A model generated the notes under the pieces. That model had not been told where the DNA came from. It saw nothing but the letters and a program-made list of their open reading frames with translations, and did not search any database. Made by a program: the position numbers and the translations under genes. From UMGS1312 sp964631595 (GTDB taxonomy: Bacteria; Bacillota; Clostridia; Oscillospirales; CAG-272), in assembly GCA_964631595.1 (NCBI GenBank), contig CAZVXL010000001.1, forward strand, positions 123,699-187,698: DNA of 64,000 nucleotides, read 5' to 3'. Within the stretch, counting starts at the first letter, position 1. Each line of letters opens with the position of its first letter. Shown here piece by piece: positions 25,825 through 34,520 of the stretch.

Positions 25825-26607
25825 TCATTCACATTTGAAGTCTATCGGCACACCGTAAAACACTCGGTTAAGATAGAGTCCCTCGGGCGGTGCCGTACAT
25901 CCGAGCATTGACCGATCTCCGGTCTCAAGAGCCTCCGAGACCCTCGGCGTTTTCCCGAGCACCGCATCGGCAAGCGTGCCCGCCATGATCCTCACCATAT
26001 TGTACAGAAAGCCGTCTGCCGCCACGGTAAAGCGGAGCATACCGTCGCATCGCTCAACGTCTGCGTATTTCACCTCACGTATCGTATCGGTAACGCTTGA
26101 GCCGCTTGACATAAAAGCACGGAAATCGTGTCTGCCGACAAAGAGGCCGCACATCTCACGCATCACCCGAAGCTCCGCATCCGTGATGCGCCGTCTGAGC
26201 TGCCAAGCGCGCCCTCTGACAAACGGATCGGCTTCGGGAGAGTCCTTCATAAGATAGACGTACTCCTTACCCGTACAGCTATACCTCGGGTGAAACGAGT
26301 CATCGACCGCCGCGCACCCCACCACGGCTATATCAGGCGGCAGATACCGCGCGACGGCGCGGTGAAAGCGCTCGAGCGGAATAGTACACCAGCCGTCGCT
26401 CTCCGAGCACTCGGGTGAGACCGCCGCAACAAAGCCGTTTGCGTGGACACCGCTGTCCGTTCTGCTGCAGCCCGTAACGTGACACGGGATACCCACTGTT
26501 CTCGAAACAGCCGAGGTCAAATGCTGTTGAACGGTATTGTTCGACGGCTGTGCCTGAAAGCCGTCAAAGGCTGTGCCTATATATTTCACAAGTATTGCAA
26601 GCTTCAT
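25825..26607 (-). CDS. truA: tRNA pseudouridine(38-40) synthase
   Basis: 260 residues, full length for TruA. It isomerises uridines 38-40 of the tRNA anticodon arm. The catalytic Asp is D51 in CSRTDSGVHA; the family motifs YIGTAFDGFQ at the N-terminus, the RYSCTGKEYVY strand and FLYNMVRIMAG near the C-terminus are all present. It follows ecfT by 39 bp, the ecf-truA order that is common in Firmicutes. Confidence 0.96.
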   Translation of the reverse strand: MKLAILVKYIGTAFDGFQAQPSNNTVQQHLTSAVSRTVGIPCHVTGCSRTDSGVHANGFVAAVSPECSESDGWCTIPLERFHRAVARYLPPDIAVVGCAAVDDSFHPRYSCTGKEYVYLMKDSPEADPFVRGRAWQLRRRITDAELRVMREMCGLFVGRHDFRAFMSSGSSVTDTIREVKYADVERCDGMLRFTVAADGFLYNMVRIMAGTLADAVLGKTPRVSEALETGDRSMLGCTAPPEGLYLNRVFYGVPIDFKCE

Positions 26608-26646
26608 TTTTATTATTCCTTTGCCGTGCGCCGATACCGAGGCGCA

Positions 26647-27474
26647 TCAAAGTCCGAGTCCGCCTCCGAAGGAAACGGCGTTCAGCAATACCACCGCCGC
26701 TCCGACAAGCACGACTGCCGCAAGCACCGCGAAATCCGAGGGGGAGGTCTTCAGGACGTTCATGCGCGTCCTTCCCTCTCCTCCGGTATAGCATCTGCAC
26801 TCCATTGCATCGGCAAGCTCCTCGGCGCGTCTGAATGCGGATACGAGCAGAGGTATCAGTATCGGCACGAGAGATCTTGCCCGGCGGACAAGACTTCCCG
26901 AGGTGAAATCCGCACCTCTCGCCTTCTGCGCGTTCATTATTTTACCGGTCTCCTCGGTGAGGGTGGGTATAAATCTGAGTGCTATGGTCATCATCATCGA
27001 AAAATCGTGCACGGGAACATGAAGCGCCTTCAGCGGAGAGAGCAGGCTCTCGATACCGTCGGTCAGCGCAAGCGGGGTCGTGGTATAGGTCAGCAGAGCG
27101 CTCGTACCCGCTATCAGTATAACGATACGCAGTGCGATGAGGACGGCGTTTATTATTCCCTCAAGATAGATGTGTATGAACAGAAAATCGACAAGCAGTG
27201 TCTCGCCTCTGTACCAGAACACGTTTATAACAGCCGTAAATGCCATGATGAACAGGATCGGTCGAAGTCCCTTCAGGAACCGTCCCATGGGAATACCCGT
27301 CAGAAGTATAAGCACCGCCGTCGCCGCCGTGAGAAACAGGAACGAGGTAATACTCTTTGCAAGAAAGACCGTTACTATAAAGAGGACGGAGCAGACGAGC
27401 TTTACTCTCGAATCCATTCTGTGGATAACGGAGCCCCCCTCGAAATACTGACCGAAAACAATATCGTTATTCAT
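26647..27474 (-). CDS. ecfT: ECF transporter transmembrane coupling protein EcfT
   Basis: 275 residues with about six membrane helices and the two coupling-helix signatures, KARGADF and ADAMECRCY, that contact the ATPases. With EcfA1/A2 it forms the shared energising module that different vitamin- or metal-binding S components join. No S component is encoded here. The start overlaps the end of ecfA2 by eight bases. Confidence 0.94.
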   Translation of the reverse strand: MNNDIVFGQYFEGGSVIHRMDSRVKLVCSVLFIVTVFLAKSITSFLFLTAATAVLILLTGIPMGRFLKGLRPILFIMAFTAVINVFWYRGETLLVDFLFIHIYLEGIINAVLIALRIVILIAGTSALLTYTTTPLALTDGIESLLSPLKALHVPVHDFSMMMTIALRFIPTLTEETGKIMNAQKARGADFTSGSLVRRARSLVPILIPLLVSAFRRAEELADAMECRCYTGGEGRTRMNVLKTSPSDFAVLAAVVLVGAAVVLLNAVSFGGGLGL

Positions 27475-28339
27475 CTCCGCCCCCCTTTCTCAAGGAGGAA
27501 AGATACTCCCCGATCCTCTCATATGCATATCCCACGGTATACACATCTCTGCCGATGTCGATACCGAGCCCGTCAAGCCTTGCCGCAAGTCTTGTTATCT
27601 CGGGCACGTCAAGTCCCACGCGAAGCAGATCCTCGTATTTGCCGAAGACCTCTGGGGTCGTTCCCTCAAAGGCAAGCTGTCCCTTGGACAGCACCGCCAC
27701 TCTGTCACAGTACATAGCCATATCCTCCATGCTGTGACTGACTATTATCACGGTAGTGCCCGAGGCGCGCTGATACTCCTTGATCTTGCCGAGTATCTCC
27801 CGTCTTCCCGAGGGATCAAGTCCCGCCGCAGGCTCATCGAGAACAAGTATTTCGGGGCCCATTGCGATAACGCCCGCAAGCGCCGCCCTTCTCTTTTGTC
27901 CGCCCGACAGATCAAACGGGGATTTCTTCAAAAGAGACGGATCAAGACTCACGAATTGCGCTGCACGGCTTACCGCGGCTGCCGTTTCCTCGGGCTTCAT
28001 GCCCATATTGGTGGGCCCGTAGGCTATATCCGCCTCCACCGTATCCGCAAAGAGCTGATACTCCGGATACTGCATGACAAGTCCGATACGGAAGCGAACG
28101 TCGCGGATCTTCAGCTCATCGCCCCATATATCCTTGCCGTTCAGCAAAATCCTGCCGGAATCCGGCTTCAGCAGACCGTTGAACATCTGCACAAGGGTGG
28201 ATTTTCCCGAGCCGGTATGGCCGATTATTCCCGTGATCATATTTTCCCCGATCGACAGCTCTATGTCACGCAGGGCATATTTTTCGGAGCTTCCCCCTTT
28301 ATACGCGAAGGATACTCCGCACACTTCAAGCTTTGCCAT
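27467..28339 (-). CDS. ecfA2: ECF transporter ATPase EcfA2
   Basis: 290 residues. Walker A GHTGSGKST, Q-loop MQYPEYQLF, signature LSGGQKRR, Walker B ILVLDEPAAGLD, and H-loop VSH. The MQYPEYQLF Q-loop and the second-in-order position are typical of EcfA2 (formerly CbiO2). Pairs with EcfA1, 25 bp upstream. Confidence 0.93.
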   Translation of the reverse strand: MAKLEVCGVSFAYKGGSSEKYALRDIELSIGENMITGIIGHTGSGKSTLVQMFNGLLKPDSGRILLNGKDIWGDELKIRDVRFRIGLVMQYPEYQLFADTVEADIAYGPTNMGMKPEETAAAVSRAAQFVSLDPSLLKKSPFDLSGGQKRRAALAGVIAMGPEILVLDEPAAGLDPSGRREILGKIKEYQRASGTTVIIVSHSMEDMAMYCDRVAVLSKGQLAFEGTTPEVFGKYEDLLRVGLDVPEITRLAARLDGLGIDIGRDVYTVGYAYERIGEYLSSLRKGGGDE

Positions 28340-28364
28340 TTATTTACACTCCGTCGTGTGTGGA

Positions 28365-29264
28365 TTATTTCTGATTTGTTTTAAGCATTTCCGCAAGGCG
28401 CGCTATCTCCGAGGCGCACTCATCGACCGATATCGCATCAAGCGAAACACCGTAGCCGGACTCGCGCAGCATATAGAGCAGCTCCGTGGTCTGCGGCACG
28501 TCAAGTCCCACGGCGCGAAGCTCGCTCACCCGTGTAAACACGTCACGCGGCACCGAGTCCATGATCACCCTGCCCTTATCCATTACCACGACGCGATCCG
28601 CCATAGCCGCCTCGTTCATATAATGGGTGATGAACACGACAGTCACGCCCTCCTCACGGTTGAGGCGCTCCACGGCGCTCATGACCTCACGTCTTCCCGA
28701 CGGATCCAGCATCGCCGTGCTCTCGTCAAACACGATGAGCCGTCTCCGCATGGCAAGCGCTCCCGCTATCGCCACTCTCTGCTTCTGTCCGCCGGAGAGC
28801 TTATACACCGTGCTCCTCGCATATTCGCTCATTCCGACCGCCGCAAGAGAGGCATCCACCCGCTCTCTGATCTCGGCGGACGGGATGCCGAGATTCTCGC
28901 ATCCGAACGCAACATCCTCCTCCACGATCGTAGCCACAAGCTGATTGTCGGGATTTTGGAACACCATTCCCACCTTGCGCCTCGCGTCGTATATATCCTT
29001 CTCGTCGACATCATCGCCGCTGAGCTCTCTGCCGTCTATGACAACTGAGCCGCTGTCGGGTGAGAGCACCATACAGATGAGCTTTGCAAGAGTGGATTTT
29101 CCGGAGCCGTTATGGCCGAGCACCGCCACAAATTCGCCCTCGCGGATATCAAGGCTGAGATCCTTCAGCACCGGCACGGACGGACAACCCTCATCGGCGG
29201 GATACGCAAAGCTGACATTTCGCAGGCTGACTATCGGCGTACTGTTTTCTTCGTTTCTGTTCAT
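28365..29264 (-). CDS. ecfA1: ECF transporter ATPase EcfA1
   Basis: 299 residues. Walker A GHNGSGKST, Q-loop FQNPDNQLVA, signature LSGGQKQR, Walker B LIVFDESTAMLD. The catalytic Glu after Walker B is followed by Ser instead of the common Pro, as in many EcfA1 proteins. A short acidic N-terminal extension precedes the ATPase fold. First of the three ecf genes, 11 bp after the methyltransferase gene. Confidence 0.93.
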   Translation of the reverse strand: MNRNEENSTPIVSLRNVSFAYPADEGCPSVPVLKDLSLDIREGEFVAVLGHNGSGKSTLAKLICMVLSPDSGSVVIDGRELSGDDVDEKDIYDARRKVGMVFQNPDNQLVATIVEEDVAFGCENLGIPSAEIRERVDASLAAVGMSEYARSTVYKLSGGQKQRVAIAGALAMRRRLIVFDESTAMLDPSGRREVMSAVERLNREEGVTVVFITHYMNEAAMADRVVVMDKGRVIMDSVPRDVFTRVSELRAVGLDVPQTTELLYMLRESGYGVSLDAISVDECASEIARLAEMLKTNQK

Positions 29265-29275
29265 TTCGGTTTCCT

Positions 29276-30157
29276 TTACTTATCTGCGACCCACACGGCA
29301 GAGGCTCCCGCCGGAAGCACAAGGCCGCTCGATTCCACGGGAAGTCCCAGCTCATCTGCGATAAGGCTTCCCGCGGAGCGGATCCCCTCGGGCATTGAGC
29401 TTTGAAGCATATAGCCCATGGATGACGGGGATATTCCCGTCGTATATGAATTTATCAGGAAAAACAGCGGATCGTCGGCAAGAAGCCGTGCCGCAAGAGA
29501 AATAAGCTCAAATGCCGATTCCTCAAGCTTCCACACCTCTCCGTTCGGACCGCGCCCGTACGAGGGAGGATCCATGATGATGCCGTGATACCTTCTGCCG
29601 CGGCGAAGCTCACGCTCCACGAATTTGCGACAGTCATCGACTATGTATCTGACAGGCGCCGCCTCAAGTCCGGAGAGCCTGAGATTTTCCTTTGCCGCCT
29701 GCACCATTCCCTTGGAGGCATCGACATGGCACACACTCGCGCCCGCCTTTGCCGCCGCAGCCGTGGCTCCGCCCGTGTATGCAAACAGATTCAGCACCGA
29801 CACCTCTCCGCCGCTCTCTTTTCTTCGGCGGATAAGCGACGAGGTGAGATCCCAGTTCACCGCCTGCTCCGGGAAAATGCCCGTGTGCTTGAAGCCCATC
29901 GGTCTGAGCTTGAAGCAAAGCTCACCGTACCCCACGCACCATGCCTCGGGCATACCGAAATCCTGCCACGCTCCTCCGCCCGACTTCGATCGGCGGTAGA
30001 TACCGTGTGCCTTTTTCCAAAGAGGGCTTCTTTTCGGTGTCTTCCAGATCACCTGCGGATCCGGTCTTATCAGCACATATTCGCCCCACCGCTCAAGGCG
30101 GTTGCCCTCCGTGGCATCTATCAGGCAGTAATCCTGCCACTTATCGCTTGCACGCAT
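29276..30157 (-). CDS. class I SAM-dependent methyltransferase, RlmI/RlmK type
   Basis: 293 residues. The SAM-binding Rossmann core begins at LNLFAYTGGATAAAAKAG (motif I) with VDASKGM (motif II), and the catalytic-loop motif is DPPSYGRG. The order resembles RlmI/RlmK-type rRNA m5C or m2G methyltransferases, but the PUA domain usual in RlmI is missing and the N-terminal 90 residues are different. The target base is therefore open. AGGAG lies five bases before the ATG; 18 bp separate it from ruvC. Confidence 0.85.
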   Translation of the reverse strand: MRASDKWQDYCLIDATEGNRLERWGEYVLIRPDPQVIWKTPKRSPLWKKAHGIYRRSKSGGGAWQDFGMPEAWCVGYGELCFKLRPMGFKHTGIFPEQAVNWDLTSSLIRRRKESGGEVSVLNLFAYTGGATAAAAKAGASVCHVDASKGMVQAAKENLRLSGLEAAPVRYIVDDCRKFVERELRRGRRYHGIIMDPPSYGRGPNGEVWKLEESAFELISLAARLLADDPLFFLINSYTTGISPSSMGYMLQSSMPEGIRSAGSLIADELGLPVESSGLVLPAGASAVWVADK

Positions 30158-30175
30158 AGCTTCTCCTAAATGTCC

Positions 30176-30778
30176 TTATTTTTTGATATCCGTCTTCTTC
30201 TTTGCCGGTATGACTATATTCGTACCGTTCAGTATCCTCGGGTCTGTTATCTTTCTCGTAACTCCCTTGCCCGCCGTAACGGTCTTGTTGTAATATCTGC
30301 CGATGCCCGAGGCACCTGAATGTGCATGGCATATGGCTATCGCCAGCGCATCTGCCGTATCGTCCGGCTTCGGAGGCGACGGAAGCTCAAGCAGTGAGGT
30401 GACCATCATTTCCATCTGCTTTTTATCGGCTCTGCCGTAGCCGGTGACAGCCTGCTTTACCTGTAGGGGCGTGTACTCGAAAATGCTCAGTCCCTTTTTC
30501 TCGGCAAGGCATATTATCACACCGCGAGCCTCGGCTACGACGATGCCGGTCTTTTGGTTGGTGTTCCAGAACAGCTCCTCGACCGACATACATTCCGGAG
30601 AAAACCGCTCGATGATGAGTGACAGCTCATCGTGGATCGCGGCAAGCCTTTTCTCGACCGCAAGCCCCGATTCGGTGCGTATAGCCCCGTAGCCGAGCGT
30701 GCGGAACGAGCCGCGCGTATATTCGATCACGCCCCAGCCGACTATCGCGATTCCGGGGTCTATACCGAGTATGACCAT
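30176..30778 (-). CDS. ruvC: crossover junction endodeoxyribonuclease RuvC
   Basis: 200 residues. It resolves Holliday junctions together with RuvAB. Catalytic acidic residues are D7 (GIDPG), E68 (VEELFW), D140 and D143 (PPKPDDTADALA). It has a basic C-terminal extension of about 40 residues (ITDPRILNGTNIVIPAKKKT) beyond the usual 160-170, of unknown role. First gene of the eleven-gene run, driven by a consensus promoter. ruvAB lies 9 kb away on the other strand rather than adjacent. Confidence 0.95.
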   Translation of the reverse strand: MVILGIDPGIAIVGWGVIEYTRGSFRTLGYGAIRTESGLAVEKRLAAIHDELSLIIERFSPECMSVEELFWNTNQKTGIVVAEARGVIICLAEKKGLSIFEYTPLQVKQAVTGYGRADKKQMEMMVTSLLELPSPPKPDDTADALAIAICHAHSGASGIGRYYNKTVTAGKGVTRKITDPRILNGTNIVIPAKKKTDIKK

Positions 30779-30816
30779 CAGTCTCCTCCGTTTCCTTATA
30801 ATAACTGCATTAAAGT

Positions 30817-30845
30817 ATTATACCACATGCAGCCTCTCATGTCAA
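30817..30845 (-). promoter_or_regulatory. consensus sigma-A promoter of the ruvC operon
   Basis: TTGACA (30840-30845), 17 bp, TATAAT (30817-30822) on the minus strand, extended -10 TGG, 38 bp before the start codon. Confidence 0.92.
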
Positions 30846-30900
30846 AGATTTCTTACCTTCATTCACGCATATTTTACATAGTACCGGCATAATCTCGGAT

Positions 30901-30960
30901 ACGGCGGACAAATGTGCCTTCCGCTTCCACGAGCCCGGCTCGAAGGGGGCACGGCGGACA
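30901..30960. repeat. 10-bp direct repeats flanking an imperfect inverted repeat
   Basis: ACGGCGGACA occurs at 30901-30910 and again at 30951-30960. Between them 30914-30952 folds on itself (GTGCC/GGCAC outer arms, CGAGC/GCTCG inner arms). The layout resembles a very small insertion with target duplication, but could be chance in a GC-rich gap. It lies in the 351-bp space between the divergent ruvC and dat genes, which otherwise holds only their promoters and the dat leader. Confidence 0.4.
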
Positions 30961-30995
30961 TTTTCGGGAGAATACGGCGTTTTTGCCCGATTGTA

Positions 30996-31024
30996 TTTAC
31001 ATTCGGAAAATTTTGAGGTATAAT
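30996..31024 (+). promoter_or_regulatory. sigma-A promoter of dat-alr
   Basis: TTTACA (30996-31001), 17 bp, TATAAT (31019-31024). Confidence 0.85.
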
Positions 31025-31036
31025 AGCATGAGTGGG

Positions 31037-31055
31037 ATGCGGAGACAGTCCGCAT
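31037..31055 (+). other. hairpin at the start of the dat leader
   Basis: A perfect 7-bp stem (31037-31043 with 31049-31055) with a 5-nt loop starts about 6 nt after the predicted transcription start; the leader is about 100 nt. It may stabilise the transcript; no known riboswitch recognised. Confidence 0.45.
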
Positions 31056-31129
31056 TACCGCGATCACGGATATACTCGATCGGCTTGCCGCGCATCCGCG
31101 GCATCCGTGCCATAAATTCGGAGGTTTTT

Positions 31130-31969
31130 ATGAAGACTTTAGGTTATTACAACGGAACCATCGGTACGCTTGAGGAAATGACCGTTCCGATGCTTGACCG
31201 TGCTTTCTACTTCGGTGACGGTGTTTACGATGCGACCTGCTGTCGCAACTACAATATCTACGCTCTCGACGAGCACGTTGACAGATTCTTTATCAACGCC
31301 TCTCTGCTGGGCATAAATATCCCGATATCAAGAGATGAGCTTTGCGACCTGCTCCGTGAGCTTGTACACAAGCTCGATGACGGTGAGCAGTTCGTATACT
31401 GGCAGATAAGCCGAGGCACCGGAGTCAGATACCACGACTTTGCGGAGGATTCCGTCGGAAATCTCTGCATCATGCTCAGGCCGAGAAAGATCAGAGATAT
31501 CTACGAGAAGATACGTCTTATAACTCACGAGGATACGCGCTTTTTGCACTGCAACATAAAATCGCTCAATCTCATTCCCTCGGTAATTGCGGCTCATGAG
31601 GCAGAATCCCGAGGCTGCTATGAGGCTGTGCTCCACCGCGGCGACAGAGTCACCGAATGTGCCCATTCAAACGTCCACATACTGAAGGACGGCACTCTGA
31701 AGACCGCTCCGGCGGACAATCTTATCCTTGCGGGAACGGCAAGAAAGCATTTGATCGACGCGTGTGCCGAGCTCGGCGTACCGGTCAGCGAGGCGCCCTT
31801 CACCGTATCCGAGCTTATGGATGCGGACGAGGTAATCGTCTCAAGCACGACCGCATTTTGTCTCTCCGCCTCCGAGATCGACGGAGTACCCGTCGGCGGC
31901 AAGGCACCGGAGCTTCTGAAAAGGCTTCAGGATCTGCTTATGGCAAGCTACCTCGAAGCCACCAAATGA
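31130..31969 (+). CDS. dat: D-amino-acid aminotransferase (class IV PLP enzyme)
   Basis: 279 residues from ATG 31130, with GGAGG six bases upstream; open reading further upstream crosses the promoter and is not coding. It interconverts D-alanine and D-glutamate with 2-oxo acids. The PLP lysine is K144 (IKSLNL), E176 (TECAHSNV) contacts the pyridine ring, and the class IV YFGDGVYD motif is near residue 30. The D-specific assignment rests on similarity in length and motifs and on alanine racemase next door; a branched-chain or aminodeoxychorismate enzyme is less likely. Confidence 0.87.
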   Translation: MKTLGYYNGTIGTLEEMTVPMLDRAFYFGDGVYDATCCRNYNIYALDEHVDRFFINASLLGINIPISRDELCDLLRELVHKLDDGEQFVYWQISRGTGVRYHDFAEDSVGNLCIMLRPRKIRDIYEKIRLITHEDTRFLHCNIKSLNLIPSVIAAHEAESRGCYEAVLHRGDRVTECAHSNVHILKDGTLKTAPADNLILAGTARKHLIDACAELGVPVSEAPFTVSELMDADEVIVSSTTAFCLSASEIDGVPVGGKAPELLKRLQDLLMASYLEATK

Positions 31970-31986
31970 TCTGTAGAAAAGAGTAG

Positions 31987-33150
31987 ATGATGGAATATCG
32001 CAGAATATATGCAAGGATAGACCTCGATGCGCTTGAGAGCAATCTTGAGGCTATCGAAGCATGGCTTCCGAGCGGTGTCGGGCTGATGCCTGTCGTCAAG
32101 GCGGACGCCTACGGACACGGAGCGGCGGAGATAGCCCGCTTCCTCGGCACTCACGGAGTATATTTCGGTGTTGCCGACATGGGTGAGGCCGCCGAGCTCC
32201 GAAATGCGGGTGTCACCAAGCCGATACTGATACTCGGATACACCTCTCCCGAGCTTTACGGAGAGGCGATAGCAAGAGACATCACGCTGACCGTATTCAG
32301 CTACAACGATGCGGTAAAGCTCGACCGAGCTGCCGCCGCCGTAGGCAAGACGGCAAGAGTTCACATTGCGATCGACACGGGCATGAGCAGGATCGGATTT
32401 CAGGCGACGGACAGCTCGGCGGACGAGGTGCTTCGCATATCCGAGCTGTCTTGCATTGACGTTGAGGGCTTATTCAGTCACTATGCCACCGCGGACGAGG
32501 CGGACAAGACCGGAGCGCAGTCTCAGAGGCTCTGCTTTGAGAGCTTCCTCGAAAAGCTCCGCTCTCGCGGCGCTCTGCCCCGTCTTATCCACATGAACAA
32601 CAGCGCGGGGATAATTGAGCTTGACGCCTCCTTTTACGACATGGCGCGCGCCGGAATAATCCTGTACGGGCTCTATCCGTCGGAATTTGTGTCAAGGGAT
32701 AAGCTGTCCCTCACACCCGTAATGGAGCTTATAACTCACATATCTCACGTAAAGACTCTGCCGAAGGGGCGCGGCATAAGCTACGGTCACACGTACATAA
32801 CGGAGAGAGAGATGCGCGTTGCCACCGTGCCTGTCGGCTACGCCGACGGATATCCGAGAGCTCTGTCCGGCAAGGGGCACGTACTCATCTCGGGAGTGCG
32901 CTGTCCGATACTCGGCAGAGTTTGCATGGATCAGATGATGGTGGACGTAACCGCACTGCCGAATGTCGGTGTGGGTGACAGAGTGGTGCTGTTCGGAGCC
33001 GACGGAGATCAAAGGATCTCGGTTGAGGAGCTCGCCGCACTTTCCGGCTCGTTCAACTACGAATTCGTTTGCAACATAGGCAGACGTGTGCCTCGGGCAT
33101 ATTTCAGACACGGTGAGCATCTGAAGACCGTGTCGTACCTCGAATACTGA
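31987..33150 (+). CDS. alr: alanine racemase
   Basis: 387 residues, fold type III PLP enzyme. K38 (VKADAYGHG) binds PLP, the catalytic tyrosine lies in GISYGHTY, and the MDQMMVDV motif of the C-terminal beta domain is present. It supplies D-alanine for the cell wall; together with the D-amino-acid aminotransferase 17 bp upstream it would also feed D-glutamate. The Shine-Dalgarno (AAAAGAG) is weak. Confidence 0.95.
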   Translation: MMEYRRIYARIDLDALESNLEAIEAWLPSGVGLMPVVKADAYGHGAAEIARFLGTHGVYFGVADMGEAAELRNAGVTKPILILGYTSPELYGEAIARDITLTVFSYNDAVKLDRAAAAVGKTARVHIAIDTGMSRIGFQATDSSADEVLRISELSCIDVEGLFSHYATADEADKTGAQSQRLCFESFLEKLRSRGALPRLIHMNNSAGIIELDASFYDMARAGIILYGLYPSEFVSRDKLSLTPVMELITHISHVKTLPKGRGISYGHTYITEREMRVATVPVGYADGYPRALSGKGHVLISGVRCPILGRVCMDQMMVDVTALPNVGVGDRVVLFGADGDQRISVEELAALSGSFNYEFVCNIGRRVPRAYFRHGEHLKTVSYLEY

Positions 33151-33189
33151 AAAAGACTGCGGACGGCATACGCTCTCCGCAGTCTTTTT
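33150..33189. terminator. bidirectional terminator between alr and tmcAL
   Basis: A 14-bp perfect stem (33150-33163 with 33176-33189) with A-run on one side and T-run on the other sits between convergent genes. Confidence 0.95.
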
Positions 33190-33194
33190 ATAAG

Positions 33195-34349
33195 CTATTT
33201 TGCCTCAGTCCGTCCCTCGACCCACGGCGTTACGGTGAGGAAGTGATCCTCCGGCGGAGCCTGCGGCATCAGCATGGTGTACAGCCTGTCGGCGGCGGCA
33301 AGCCGTGCGAATTGCTCAGCCGCCTCGGGTGAGAGCTTTTTACGGCTCCCCGCCTTTGTCAGCACCTCGAGCTCGCATCTGCCTTTTATGCTCCTCAGTA
33401 TTTCGGCACCCGTCTCTCTCATCGCAAGCACCGTCGTAAAGAGCGGAGCTTTTCTGATATCGGCTCTCCGAGTTCCGAGCGCACAGTACAGCGCCGCGCG
33501 GCGTATTCTCGATGCGGTATACTTCTTTGTGGCGGCAAGGCCGAGCATTTCCGTGCCGTTTGCGCTTTTTCCCGCCGCACCTCTGAGTCTGCGACCGAGT
33601 CCGCCCTCCGCCTCCGCACAGCCGTCCGTATCGCACACGTCCATACGAAGCAGCTCCCTTTCAATATCGTACAGCCGATGCTCCGGAACGGGGACAAGCG
33701 ACGGGAGCACCGCCTCGGGCGGCACAAGTCCGGTCATTCGCGCCACGCACTCCTCCGAAATGATGCGGCGAAGCTCCGTTGCGGATACAACGCCGTCTCC
33801 CGACGTGCGCCCGACGGGGACACACTCGATACCGCCGAGGACACGTGCATATCGGTAATATTCAATTCCGAGTATATCGTTCGGATTCGACACAAGTCTC
33901 AGCTCCTCGGGGGCAAACAGCTCGGAAAGGAGCCGGTCGCGGATCCTCGCCGCCCCCTCGGTAGGGGTATCTTTCGATGCGCCGAGGAATGCCGCATCGA
34001 AATCCGTATCCGCAAAGGCGTTGCCCGCTCTCTCAAGGAGCGCGGCATCTCCGCAGCCCGAGCCGAACATGAGCCGTCCGCCGCCGAGGGCACGTGCAAG
34101 CGATACTCCGGCTCTTGCGAAATCCGCCGCTCCCGCACAGCACCACGGATACGGCAGCTCAAGCACGAGATCGGCGCCGCAACGCGCGGCAAGCTCGGCA
34201 CGTGTGTATTTGTCAAAGACCGCCGCACTGCCGCGCTGTGTGAAGTTTCCGCTCATGATAAGACACACGGGCCCGCTCTTTGCTGCCGTGTCAATGAGAT
34301 ATTTATGTCCGTTATGCAGAGGATTCAGCTCACATATGATAAAAGTCAC
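33195..34349 (-). CDS. tmcAL: tRNA(Met) cytidine acetate ligase
   Basis: 384 residues from GTG 34349 (GGAGG seven bases upstream). Nucleotidyltransferase-like HIGH motif (NPLHNGHKYL), then MSGNFTQRGSAA, KYTRAELAARCGADLVLELP and later SNPNDILGIEYYR and VGRTSGDGVVSATELR. This pattern is specific to TmcAL (formerly YlbM/DUF795), which acetylates the wobble cytidine of elongator tRNA-Met using acetate and ATP. The N-terminus lacks the few residues usually preceding the E-x-NP motif. Confidence 0.92.
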   Translation of the reverse strand: MTFIICELNPLHNGHKYLIDTAAKSGPVCLIMSGNFTQRGSAAVFDKYTRAELAARCGADLVLELPYPWCCAGAADFARAGVSLARALGGGRLMFGSGCGDAALLERAGNAFADTDFDAAFLGASKDTPTEGAARIRDRLLSELFAPEELRLVSNPNDILGIEYYRYARVLGGIECVPVGRTSGDGVVSATELRRIISEECVARMTGLVPPEAVLPSLVPVPEHRLYDIERELLRMDVCDTDGCAEAEGGLGRRLRGAAGKSANGTEMLGLAATKKYTASRIRRAALYCALGTRRADIRKAPLFTTVLAMRETGAEILRSIKGRCELEVLTKAGSRKKLSPEAAEQFARLAAADRLYTMLMPQAPPEDHFLTVTPWVEGRTEAK

Positions 34350-34375
34350 CGCACCGCCTCCAGATCTTTTTATAT

Positions 34376-34404
34376 ATGATACTCCATTCCGACTGTTTTG
34401 TCAA
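34376..34404 (-). promoter_or_regulatory. sigma-A promoter of tmcAL
   Basis: TTGACA (34399-34404), 17 bp, TATCAT (34376-34381) on the minus strand, 26 bp from the GTG. Confidence 0.8.
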
Positions 34405-34452
34405 ATCCGAGCAGCTCACATCCATCGGGCGGGGAGATGACGATTTTTATTA

Positions 34453-34481
34453 TTGAATTTATCCGAGATATATGGTACAAT
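34453..34481 (+). promoter_or_regulatory. sigma-A promoter of the DUF4838 lipoprotein gene
   Basis: TTGAAT (34453-34458), 17 bp, TACAAT (34476-34481), extended -10 TGG. Confidence 0.75.
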
Positions 34482-34520
34482 TTCAGTGAAGAAAACAACA
34501 TTCCAAGCAGGAGCCGAAAT

